Shown here in pieces: positions 34,961 to 46,694 of a DNA stretch of 64,000 nt. Numbering within the stretch: the first letter of the stretch is position 1; the number at the start of each line of letters is the position of its first letter. The notes under the pieces are model-generated. The model saw nothing but the letters and a program-made list of their open reading frames with translations, was not told where the DNA came from and ran no database searches. Location: NCBI RefSeq assembly GCF_037975245.1, contig NC_092579.1, positions 13,438,678-13,502,677 on the forward strand, written 5' to 3'. The DNA is from Apostichopus japonicus. Its lineage: Eukaryota > Echinodermata > Holothuroidea > Aspidochirotida > Stichopodidae. The translations under genes and the position numbers were made by a program.

Positions 34961-36438
34961 TGTATACAGTATATTACTGACTTTTACTGCAAAGAGACTG
35001 CATAGCACATGCATTCAAGGTATACTGAATTATTTGGTATGGTAATCTTCTGCTTCAAATTGTCTGTATGCATGCATAACCCAACCCCCCCCCCCCCTTC
35101 CACTCACATCTTCTACCCAACCCTATATCAGAATAGAAAATGAATGTGTACCAGTGCATACATGCACAGTGTGTACTTTATATGTGTGTTCAGTACAGTG
35201 TTATTTTACACCAAGCACTAATTAAAAACACAGTCCCACTGTCCACAATCATGTGCAGTACTACACACTGTACATTTCATTTCATTTATTTGTTTCCACA
35301 TTCAAAAGGTATTACACAATAATAGAACAAAATGTATGTGACAAGTGGAGGAGGTCTGAGAAAGCCGAGGCTCTTTAGAGGCAGACCCGCCGCCCCCCCC
35401 CCAACAATATAAGAAAAGAAAAAAAAAATGAATTGCACACACAAATAAACTACGTTACATAAGATAACATGATACTATTTAAAGAATTATCATATTATAT
35501 ATACGTAATGACAAAAAAAGACAAAAAAAAAAACATGTATGTAATGGTGATTCAATTCAATACTGTGCATATTTCAATGTCATATTAATATATTATATAC
35601 TTGCAATGTAGTGTCTGCTTCTGCTATAATTCACTAAGTTAAAAGTCTTTTATAACTTAAAATGAAGTTGAACCAGTGTACATATGTAGTACATATAGTA
35701 CACACTATACATATAGTACACACTATATGTACAGTGTGTACTATGTATACATGTTCAGTATGTAGTGTTATTTTACACCAAGCACAATAAATACATAGTC
35801 CCACTGTTTGCATGCAATCATGTACAGTACATACTGTACATGTATGTACTGGTCATTCAATTCAATACTGTGCATATTTCAATGTCATATTAATATATTA
35901 CTTGCAATGTAGTGTCTGCTTCTGCTATATATAATTCACTAAATTAAAAGACTTATAGTATAAACTGAATGTTTAAGCAGTTTAACCTGTTATATTTAAA
36001 TATATATTAGTTTAACCTGTACTAAACATGTACCTGTACACACATATAGAACACACTGTACATGTATATGCACTGGTTCACATTCATTTTCTATTCTGAT
36101 ATAGGGTCGGGTAGAGGATGTGGGTGGGAGGGGGGTGTATAAACTGAATGTTTAAGCAGTTTAACCTGTTATATTTTAATATATTTAAATTAGTTTAACC
36201 TGTACTAAACATGTACACACATATAGAACACACTGTACATGTATATGCACTGGTTCACATTCATTTTCTATTCTGATATAGGGTCGGGTAGAGGATGTGG
36301 GTGGGAGGGGGGTGAGTTACATGTAAACAGACAATTTGAAGTGCAGATTACAACCATATATATCATTCAATACCTTGAGTGCATGTGTTATGCAGTCTCT
36401 TTGCAGTAAAAGTCAGTCACATACTGTATGCATATAAG
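34961..36438. repeat. Large inverted repeat with internal direct repeats
   Basis: Arms at about 34961-35185 and 36205-36438 are inverted copies: gacttttactgcaaagagac, then cttcaaattgtctgt, and ccctatatcagaatagaaaa appear on one and reverse-complemented on the other. The centre holds direct repeats: a ~95-bp block at 35553 and 35841 (ttcaattcaatactgtgcat), and a 179-bp tandem pair starting at 35959 and 36138 (tataaactgaatgtttaagc). No transposase is visible. Confidence 0.82.
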
Positions 36439-36485
36439 AAGGGTAATTCTCAGGGCTTAATGCCTGATTATTGCTTTAATTCATT

Positions 36486-36725
36486 TTAAAGGCATGGATC
36501 GAGACTCGCCCCAAACCGCGTGCAGCCATCTGAGAAAGTTAACTTTCCGTTGCTTGCAAGTGACGTTTTGTTCGTGTCGCTACAAAATGCAGACAGTACA
36601 GTAATGAAACCTGATACGTTGTTATCTTTAGCTGGACCTGAGATGTCCATCGCTGTATTGCATGTACACTGTGCTGTGGTTATTGACCGCAGCTGTATGT
36701 ACTGACTGTACACTAGTGTATAATT
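36486..36725. mobile_element. Dispersed TTAA-flanked repeat, copy 2 (empty site)
   Basis: Paralogue of 18952-19212, starting TTAAAGGCATGG. It lacks the palindromic insertion: the site reads cctgagatgtcc. Confidence 0.72.
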
Positions 36726-36907
36726 ACCAATGGTAGCAAGCTGTGTGTGTGTATTTTCTGTGATCGATGGTGGTGTCTAACACTTCTGTTATACCTCATT
36801 CGAAACTAGGTCAGATAACCGGCATTAGACGTTTTTTTGTGCGCGAGTCTTCACACCCTTTAAATTCCTGGCAAACAACGCTGGCAACCTATAGTAATAA
36901 CGTGCTG

Positions 36908-37153
36908 CAGTGGTGGATCCAGGGTTTATGAAAGAGGGGGATCATTTTAGGACATCACATGAGAGCACTGACAGCTTGTCTACATTGAAGGGGGGAGGGG
37001 GATTTCTGGGGTTTATCTCACAGAAAATTGTAAAAGAGGAGCCCTTCTACCCCACCCATCAAAAAAATCCAATGTACAATAATTTACAATTATGCACACA
37101 CAGAATTAGGGGACTCAATCAGCCTGGTTGGGCATCCCCTGGATCTGCGCCTG
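36908..37153. mobile_element. Probable hAT-like MITE
   Basis: The left end CAGTGGTGGATCCAGGG resembles the inverted right end CAGGCGCAGATCCAGGGG. Length is ~246 bp, with G-runs inside the left end. No clear target duplication. The CAG..GGATCCAGGG end type is common in invertebrate hAT MITEs. Confidence 0.55.
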
Positions 37154-39826
37154 GTGTGTGTACCTGTGTATGTATATGAAACATTTACCAATTTGTAATT
37201 CACTTAGAGAATCATCCTGCTCTCTTTCCATATAAATGAATCATATGTGGGCCACAGGACCATTATTGGCTGCTGCCTGGATGGGCCCTGGTACAGCAAA
37301 AAATTGGTGTATTTTTAGATACCCTTTATCTAACAGGTATATATACTGCAAAAAAGGGATTATCCTTGTCTTTTTTCAATTTTGGATCCCTTATTTGAAG
37401 GAACCTAGACAACATACATGCACAGAGTGTGAAAGGTAGCACACATAACCTTGAATCCTGGTCATAAACCAACATAACATGCCCATCCAACCCTTTGTCT
37501 CTTTTCACATGCATATTCAGGTACCCAGTTCAGTGGAGTATAGCACTGATGGGTCAAAGTAAACATTGTCAAAGTGCAGTGCAATACAATAAACTAGGCT
37601 CATACTGTATCACTCATACTGTATCACTGCAAGATGCCATTTATTATGATAATGTCACAAATCAATTTGTATCACATGATCACTGCTTTTTGCAAATTCT
37701 CACTTTGTAACAAGAAAATGACAAGTTAAGACCAAATTTTACAGTTGTTCCCGCATTAAGATTACTTCATTTTTCGAATTTGTGAACAGGAGAGCATAAA
37801 GGGTTATGTGTGAATTTGGGGAAGAAGATGTTATATCCATTCAAGGTTACGAAGTAGGAAGAAATTCCTTCCACACATTTTTTAGTTGCCCTATGGTTTA
37901 CATTTCTTTAAATTTAATCTATTTGTATGTTGATTAGTGGCAATGGAACTAAGCCCTAAAATCTCTGATACGCTTTATCTCCCATCATGCAAGGTGAAGT
38001 CATATGCCCCAAAGCAAACAAGATTATTTCATTTATGTAGAACAAGAAGCCAGAGTTGATTGTTGAGGTGTTCACCTTCACAAAAATACCATTAATATCG
38101 ACACCTCTGGTTGACTGATGGTAGCCGATTTATATATTTCCCTCATCTCACTTACTGTACATCCACATCACATCTCACATACTAAATGACTCACTTAAGC
38201 ATTATTATATACTAGTAGTTGGGAGAAAATCACCCTGGGACGTTGTCACCCATATCGAAGATAGGGAATAAAATTAAAATTTTCATAATTGGACAGATCT
38301 CAAATATCAATTTTGATTTGAAATCTTGTAGAGCTCCTAAAATGTCATTAAATGGTGCAATTTTCCTGTTCATGAATTTGATAGTAAAAACTTCATTATT
38401 TCTTAACAGTTGCAATATTGTTTAAATTATTGTCACAAGGTGACCAGCATGCCCACTGTCCGGAAAATTATGATGTTAGTACAGTAGATGTTGACAATTT
38501 CTGTGAGAGGTTGTCTTTATTTTGTCATCCTCTGTCATGTTGCAGAGTTGTGGTTAATTAATTTTGTATCAAAGCAGGATATCTGGCGAAATGAGAACTG
38601 GTTGGCAATGTCCCACTCTTTCACACTCCAAATATGCAAGAAGTTAAAAGATTGTGGACAATACATGCTGTATACAAAATGTGAATAGTGAATATTATGT
38701 TTAATTTAATAGAAATTGGTTCAATGTGTGTGAGACCATTTTCCATTCAAATTTTCAAAAGTAAACCAATTCTAGACCCAGTTTTAAAATCACAGAGAAG
38801 AAAAGAAAAATATTCCCTGAATATTCAAGCTTTGTCTTCCAGCTACTAAGATTTACTTAGACTGGACAAGTATTATTATAAGGTGTACTGTACGTGTATT
38901 AGCCAAGAGGATTGTGCATTGTTAAAAGGACCTTATTCCCCAACCCCCCCCCCTCCCCTTCAATCAAATCCTTTTTGTAACAACTACAAAACTTGCCAGA
39001 GGTTCTAACACTCTCAAAAGGATTTACAAAATGAAAAAAAAGACACATCTTCCATGAAGCTCATTAAAAGAAACTTCTGTATTGGCACAAAATTATAGCA
39101 TGCTGTAATTGCTAGAAGCTTCAGAAAGTACTTCCTTGAGGCCTTTTATTTCCAAATTGTTCTCATCTAAATGAACACAATGACTGAATGTCCCAGTAAA
39201 TTTCCTCTAAGGTGGTTATAAAACAGTTTAAGGAATTTGGATTATAACCACTGCTTTCATGACCATATTTCCTGGCCTAATTGTCTTCTTTCATCCAAGT
39301 TTCAAATTTATGAAAACCCAGTATAAATACATGAATGTACATATTTATAAAACGGGATATGAAAACCAGTTAAGAGTAATAAAAATTAGAAAAGTCCCCA
39401 GAATCCTAGATTCAAGTACTACAGCTCAATACTGGTACTTTGTCTTGTACATGGACAATGTCTACATAGCTGGGTTCATAGGCTACATAGCTAAGTAGTT
39501 GCATGTAACTGGTGAGTTTTCAGCTCTAACACCTAACACTGCAGGAGTATGCTGCCCTGTTTCAAGGTTAATGGCCTTGTGATGTGATTTTATAGTTACT
39601 GTGACTTCCAGAAGCACACATAGCTCAATGCCATTATGAGTGATGAGTGTGTAGCATTGTGTGTGTACACAGCTATTACAGATTTTGGGCTGATTCTTAC
39701 TCATTGAGAAAATAAAATACGGTAGTTTTCTGCTCACACAACTACAAAACACTGAAGATCACGTTTTAATAAATTTGAATAACACAATGGCTGCTTAGTC
39801 AAAAGTTGTGATATCTCTTGTAACTG
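37154..39826. other. No gene recognised
   Basis: AT-rich intron-like DNA. Short open frames have no recognisable similarity. A C-rich run lies at about 38940-38960. Confidence 0.45.
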
Positions 39827-40560
39827 AAATGCCCCTCCTTACATATGAAGTATAACCTATCATTTCCAGTAGGTTTCAACTGGTTAAATCATGAGCTCAC
39901 CTAGGTCAATGAGGGGATGGGCATTTTGGGGGTCTACTGGCAGGGGTACCCCACTAGTAGAAATTACTGGAAATGCCCATCACTTACATATAGAGTCGTG
40001 CCAATCAGTTTCAAGTAGTTTTCAACTGGTTACCTCATGAGCTGACCTGGTCTAGAAGGGATGGGCATTTTGAGGGTCTACTGGCAGGGGTACCCCACTA
40101 ATATAAATTACTGGAAATGCCCATCCTTTGCATATGAAGTGATACCTATCGTTTTCCAGTAGGTTTCAACTGGTTACCTCATGAGCTGACCTAGGTCAAT
40201 GAGGGGATGGTCATTTTGTGGGTCTACTGGCAGGGGGACCCCCCCCCCAATATAAATTACAGGAAATGCCCATCCCTAACATATGAGTGATACCTATCAT
40301 TTTCCAGTAAGTTTTCAACTTGTTACATCATGAGCTCATCTAGGTCAATGGGGGATGGGCATTTTGGGGGTCTACTGGCAGGAGTAAGCCACCAATAAAA
40401 ACTACTGGCAATGCCCATCCCTTGTATCTGAAGTCCTAACCAACATTTTCCAGTAGGTTTCAAGTGGTTACCTCATGAGCTGACCTAGGTCAGCCGTGAG
40501 GGGTCAATTATTGATCACTGGCAGGTGTACCCCACCACCAATAATTACTGGCAATGGCCA
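39827..40560. repeat. Tandem repeat, ~145-bp unit, five copies
   Basis: Units start with a(a)atgcccatcc at 39827, 39971, 40115, 40264 and 40409, with a partial sixth at 40552. Each carries ttccagtaggtttcaactgg, catgagct.acctaggtca, ggtctactggcagg and a run of C or acccca. Divergence is moderate. Confidence 0.92.
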
Positions 40561-41174
40561 TTTGTTGCTCTTGGGGCCATACCTGACACATTGTACTTAC
40601 TTTGATGTGGTTACCACGAAAGCTGATCTAGGTTAGCTAATAGGTGACCTTAAAGTTGCTCTCCCAGCCACACCCAACATAGCCGGTTTGCCAGTCGTCT
40701 GGTTTCATATACAGGAATGCACTGTGAACAATTTGATGTACCAGGCAATTGGTTACCTTCCCAGCTAACCAAACCCTCTGGGCTCCCGCTCTACTATGAG
40801 AGTATCAACCTAGCTAGTGCACGAGAAGAGTGCGAACGTTTCTCTGGTCTAGCCATCAACTATGCATTCAAATTGCACAAAATCTAACACAGCATAAACG
40901 CTCAATATGCTAGTTCTGTCGAAAACTTACACATGTGGATGCAAGCATATGGCCACTGAAAAAGATGCTGTAAACGTTCACGAAGGGGGCAAATTTTTGT
41001 GGTGATATTAAGTTATATACAACTCATCCCTACCAAATGTAACTTTTTAACTTTTGATTGACTTGTGATTGATTTTCAGGGGCATGTGCAGGAATTTCCA
41101 TGGGGGGGGGGTCCAAAATGTTATGAAATGTAATGATTGCCCTACTGGGGGGTCTTAGTGGAAATTTCCGTGGA

Positions 41175-41390
41175 GGGGAATTGTCCGGGGAAAATTGTCA
41201 TGGGTGGGAATTGTCCGGAGTGGGGATTGTCCAAGGGGCAATTGTCGGGCTTTGCAATTGTCCGGGTGGGAATTGTCCGGAGTGGGAATTGTCCAAGGGG
41301 CAATTGTCGGGCTTTGCAATTGTCCGGGTGGGAATTGTCCGGGTGGGAATCGTCCGGGTGGGAATCGTCCAGGGGGCAGTTGTTTGGGAA
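41175..41390. repeat. G-rich minisatellite (62-bp higher unit of a ~17-bp motif)
   Basis: The motif gggtgggaattgtccgg recurs, with a 62-bp higher-order unit at 41205, 41267 and 41329. All frames stay open and give (GNCPGG)-like peptides, which are not evidence of a gene. A G10 run and aggggcatgtgcaggaattt lie just before it (41075-41112). Confidence 0.9.
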
Positions 41391-42568
41391 CCGTCTTACT
41401 AACTATTGGATTTTTAGAGGAACCCATTTCCCATGATTGCGTCCATCAAACGAATGGAAATACTGGAACCTACCAACTGAAACGGAAAACTTGCATTGCT
41501 TCCATTTCTGTTTTTTGTAATCATGTTTTTTTACACAAATCAAAATTAACTAACAAAACAAAAGTATGAAGCTAATAAAAAACAGTTAAAATTAGAAACC
41601 TTCAACCCAGCTATTGAGACAGTTGCGGTGTTTATAAACAGAGCACATTGACTGCACATGAGGTACACACTCTCGTGTACACCTACACATATGTACAGTA
41701 GGTATTTAAGCAGTCTGGGAGTTTCTAGCAACACAGTAATATGTGAGAATAATGCATGGATGGCACAAGTTTCGATTGGCTAGTTTTTAGCTCATACTAG
41801 TTTGAGCTATAGCCATGTTGCAGCTCTATCCTATGTGACTATTCATCCACCTGTAAAAAAATACATATATGTTGCTTAGTCCTTGGTGGATAAACGAAGA
41901 AACTTGTACAATGATTATCAAGTAAGGTAGCATCAGTGGTATTCAAGAAAGTTGAGGTCACAGGTCAGTTAGGAGTCGATAATTATCAGGGGTTTTTGTC
42001 AACATACAAAATATGCTTCCCTTCTCAAGTTAAAAATGGTTGATGGTGACGGTTGGTCAAAATTATCATAGGTTAATGGCCTATTTAGCATGTTCAGAAA
42101 TTTTCATTTGGACAGGATCTATTTGGGGGTACCTGTACATTTGTCACCATAAGTTAATGCATTTAGAATTTTTTCAGGTGTAGGTTTATATAATGGACCT
42201 ATCAATTGTATGATGCACCCTCGGACCCACTGGATAGGTGCCTCAATATTTAAAATTAAGCTGGACATTTGACACATCCTTGCATAGTAAATTTGATACA
42301 TTGATGCATGTCGTTGACCCACATCAAATTTACATTAATTGACTGACCATTTGCTGCCCGTGAAAGATTCTTTGTGGCACATTGATGCACCTTGACACAC
42401 TTATTGTAGTTGTAATGGTGCACCAAATGTCCACTTTGACGGAAGCCTTAGTCACATAAATCTTTGGACATGATGCACATTTAATGCACCATTCCAGGGG
42501 TGAGGGGGATGTCACTGAGTCCCTCTTTCAACTGATAGGTACATAGTCATAGTACAGCCATATACCAC

Positions 42569-42599
42569 CAGGGAGTTGTTATGGAACAACTCCCTGATA
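42569..42599. mobile_element. 31-bp palindromic insertion with 4-bp target duplication (copy 2)
   Basis: CAGGGAGTTGTT and AACAACTCCCTG arms around ATGG, then GATA at the right end. CCAC is present immediately on both sides (42565-42568 and 42600-42603). Inverted relative to copy 1 at 19098. Confidence 0.7.
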
Positions 42600-43409
42600 C
42601 CACAGCCTGTGTCAAATACACATTAGTGTGCATGAGAGGGAATCAGTTAAGTTGATTGATTATTCCTCTCACTGTTTACATGTGATTGTAATCTGAATAT
42701 GTGAACAAGGCCATGGTGTTTGCCAATTGTCTGCCTGGTAATCATATCACATTACATGCCTTTAATACTAGTTGAGTTGACACTGATCAGAACTGAGCCT
42801 TTAATTGGTAAGTGGGTCATTATTGCCGGTCCACAGCACAAACCACAGTATTCAGTTACATTTTGTTGACCTGATCTGAGTTCATTTCCTTTTCAGTAAT
42901 GTGAATTTATATTGCTTATAGAGAGGAGCATAAACATTGCAGTGAAAATGTTTAATAAAAATAAGTTTCCAATCAAAATGAAAGTTAAAAATTTAAGAAA
43001 AACTGTTGAAAGTATTTAAGTACATTTTACCACTTTAAGATTGTTAAAGCTTTTTTCCACAAATATCTCTTTTTGCAGACTCGGTTACAGTATTAATTTG
43101 CTGTATATTGTTGTGCATAGTCTGAAAGTTTACGCCCCCCCCCACCACCCACCTTTCTACATTGACCTTGCAAATGCAATCTCCTCTAAATAAATATCAC
43201 ATTACTTAGTATTAGTTTATGCACCATTGGTGCTCTTGCTTTTATTTATCATGGATGTCTTAACAATATTTTAAAGAAACACCAAAGTTCTGCTTCATAT
43301 CCCTTATCCTATGATGAAAATACATGTAAGTTTCATTTTAGTTAATAATTATTTTTGCCACTGAATAATTTTTTTAATTGTGACCAAATGAAAATTGAAG
43401 AATAATTAT

Positions 43410-44095
43410 AGTCAAGTGGGGTAAAAAAAAAACAATTTACCTAAAGTTTCCTCTAAAAATTGATGAGTAAGAGGTATTGTTTCGGTTCCAATGTTCAAGT
43501 GTGTGGAGTGGGATTCTCTTAAAGAGAATCTAACAAAAATAACTATTTTGTAAATGGAAAGTGTCGTTTTTTGCGAAAAATGTTGTTTTTTTTTACCCCC
43601 AAAATTTGCTTAATTCGGGGTAAAAAAAAACAGTGCCGGGGTAAAAAAAAACAATGCTAGAAAACAGCTATTTTCTTCATGAATGTATCTTAAAATCATG
43701 TTTGCATATAATTACATCTAAGTATGAGCTACTACCTTTACATGAAAAAGGAAAAAAATTGTGAAATTGTCTTAATTCGTAATTATGGATGGCTCGTGTC
43801 ATATGTCATGCTCAGCCATATTCATACTGTACAGTGTGTATATGATGCTACACAAATGTGGTGTAATATAGTAGAAACATTAGAGTTGAGCCAATTTCAG
43901 TTACTTCTGCCCAATTATTTAACATTTTTGACACATGACAGACATGAAAACTATTTGCCTAACCTCTAAAATCAACATTATGGAAAAATTTATTCATTCG
44001 GGCAAAATAGAGAGTACATTGGAGCCGGAAAGTACTTGTTTTTTTTTTACCCCATTCGCATCATTTTTTGGGGGTAAAAAAAAACAAGGCCCCCC
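43410..44095. repeat. Region with repeated GGGGTAAAAAAAAACA motifs in both orientations
   Basis: The motif occurs at about 43419, 43618, 43638 and 44082, and inverted at about 43580 and 44038. The outermost copies could be ends of a fold-back element, but no target duplication is seen. Confidence 0.5.
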
Positions 44096-44339
44096 CATGA
44101 AGCGTGAATGAAGTTGGAGTAATTCTACCATGGGGGAGTGTAATATCACTAACTGCTATGCTGTAACTGCTGGAATAATCTCCACATCATAGAAGCTGGG
44201 TAATGCAGGAGAAAGTTTCAGATATGTGGTACAAACTTCAAATTTTGCTCGTTTAGCATTCGCTTGATTCGATGAAGCGCTGATTGGCAGCGAAGTGACA
44301 TAGGGTTCCAGAAATTATATAATAATATACTAGACATGT

Positions 44340-45045
44340 AGGACTATCATATTGGTAGATAGTCTTTAAACAATGATGTGTGTTGCAGGAATGATGCATA
44401 TTTATGAGGGGGAGGGCTTAGCAATATGTTGGTATCAAAAGTTTGTATGCACGATAACTCAACAAGGGGATGACCGATCATTACCATACTTAGTGGGTGG
44501 CCCATAGTGAGTAGATTAACCCTATTGATTTGGTGCTCATATCATGAATATTAATGAGGTAATGGGGTCAAATGTGAAAAACTCCAAATTGCAATAACTT
44601 GGCTACTATTAGTCGGAATTTCGTCAAACTTGGTATGATGGTATTGGTAGATAGTCTTTACACACTGATGTGTGGTGCAAGTGATATCATGCATATTTAT
44701 GAGGGGGCGGGCTTAGCAATATTTCGGTTTGAAAAGTTTGTCCAGATAACTCAACAAGGAGATGACCGATCATTACCATACTTAGTTGGTGGGTGGATCA
44801 TAGTGAGTAGGATAACCCTATTGATTTTGCTGCTCATTTCATGAATATTAATGAGGTAATGGGGTCAAATGTGAAAAACTCCAAATTGCAATAACTTGGC
44901 TACTATTAGTCGGAATTTCGTCAAACTTGGTATGATGATATTGGCAGATAGTCTATACACATGTTGTAAGTTGCAATTGATATGATACAAATTTATGAGA
45001 GGGCAGGGCTTAGAATTACTTTGGTAACAAAACTCTGTGTGCATG
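44340..45045. repeat. Tandem repeat, ~296-bp unit, about 2.4 copies
   Basis: Shared blocks are tattggtagatagtcttta, catatttatgagggggcggg, and gaaaaactccaaattgcaat (44577 and 44876). The spacing of equivalent blocks is 294-298 bp. The third copy is partial and more diverged. Confidence 0.9.
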
Positions 45046-45716
45046 AATTGCTGTTGTTGATATAGCTAGGGCTTTCTTAGAAATTTCCCTATGAATGGAA
45101 CTAATGAACAGCAGCAATGAACCATAAAATGTTTTCATTCTGGTTATTCCTGCTTAGCATAGCTCCAATATATGGCTAGAAATGTATGCATGTTCATGAC
45201 CTTGTTATAATATTGTTCATGAAAGTTACCAAGACTCTTTTATGGCCGGCTGAAATGACGTGATATCATGAACATTTCCATCAAACGTTGTTTTCAGCAA
45301 CTGCTGACTCTCTCTATCATCCAGATCTATGATTTTAATTCCACTTTGTTATGTTGAAAGTGTTAATCTTTGCAGATATGTTTCCCATAAATTTAGCCTT
45401 AACATCAGGGGTAGTCCGTAGAAATAAAGTGTTATTTCCAAAGAAGCCTTTTAATGTAGTGAGTAAGATAATGGTAAACATGTTGTATAGGTGTGAAGTA
45501 TAAGGTGACATCATCAATTAACTTAAATGTAGTTCATACTATATCAGTTCTAGAAATAAATATTGTTTTTTATGTTCCTCCTGGGTCTGGCAATGTTCTG
45601 TGTTAGTCATAAGGGGGTTTGGATAATGCCAGAGTTGTTGAAAATATTGATTGCTAGTCATCATTACAGTCAATAGGCTATTTATGTCCAGTTTCTTTAC
45701 CCAATTTTATATACTG

Positions 45717-45788
45717 GCACACATTAAATGTAGAGAGTAATGAAGTACTGATACCATTGCCTCATTACTCTCTACATTTAAAGTGTGC
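45717..45788. ncRNA. 72-nt hairpin, microRNA-precursor-like or fold-back
   Basis: Arms of 27 bp (45717-45743 and 45762-45788; GCACAC[A/T]TTAAATGTAG... ) pair with a single mismatch around an 18-nt loop. The size and loop fit a pre-microRNA, but the near-perfect pairing equally fits a recent fold-back duplication. It is 38 bp upstream of the SANT-like exon. Confidence 0.4.
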
Positions 45789-45825
45789 TTACAGTCAAGT
45801 GTTCTTTTTCTCTTTTCCTGTAAAG

Positions 45826-46688
45826 GTTGGCAAATATTACAAGTGGAGTGGAAGGGACACATCCGCAGTCTAACAACACTTTAAAAAATTTTACAAGAGA
45901 AAGGCAGAAATGAAATTGCCAGGTAAGATTATACTGCAACTCAGGGAACTTTTCCAATTGTTACTTATCTGCTATCATCAGATTTACAGTAGCCTACATG
46001 CAACGTTCTTCGCATTGCAGCTGAACAGCGCAATGTACAGAACAAAGAGTCTGCTGTTCAAAGTTATCTTGTGTTACATAAAGATCACAAAACATACATG
46101 ATGGCTTAACGATATATTAAAAAGATCTAATTTAAAAGAAATTTCACCAGAAATTAGGGAAGAAATTAATCTGTACTCAAACACAGTTTTTGTTTTGACT
46201 ACTGTAGCAACTGCAGCGTGGGTTATGTCGCAATCTGCATTTGCTAAGATGAGGTCACGTTTGCAACTTTTTAAAGTATATTTGAAATATCCATCCTAAA
46301 TGATTAAAAATTGTTTCTCTGTCAAAATGTAATATTAGCATTCTCATACTTTGAGAACACATTTAGAAAATTATTTATCGTTTTTTAAGCTCACTTTCAA
46401 GGGCTACCAGACAAATCTTTTGAATTGTTTGTTTTGTATATAATAACACCAAATCTTTCACATCAAACTATGTGTCGTTTCATCAGTTTTAACAAATGTG
46501 CAGTAATCTAACTAGATGCATTTACTATTTTTGTTGCATTTTCAGGTCGGAAAGAAGTACTGGCTTTCCTTGAAAGTCACCCAGATTTAAAGTATGATTG
46601 GGAAGCATTCCATAACAAAGAAATGAATGAAGTTCGAAAAGCCCAACTGGGGGCCAGAGACAGGGAAGAGGAATGGCATAAAAAGTAA
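45826..46688 (+). pseudogene. SANT/Myb-like domain remnant, two exons, one internal stop
   Basis: Exon 45826-45922 (acceptor cctgtaaag, donor gtaaga) and exon 46546-46688 (acceptor gcattttcag) join in frame. The reading is KYYKWSGRDTSAV, TAA, QHFKKFYKRKAEMKLPGRKE, then VLAFLESHPDL, and ends DREEEWHKK-stop. The pattern W-S-x3-D/E..AV..HF, (K)LPG+.E, FLE..P.L, W..........N resembles a SANT-like module repeated in uncharacterised invertebrate and fish proteins, often transposon-associated. The TAA at 45871 breaks it. Alternatively a 51-codon frame from ATG 45910 could be read. The 65-bp satellite starts 7 bp after the stop. Confidence 0.5.
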
Positions 46689-46694
46689 AGTGGC

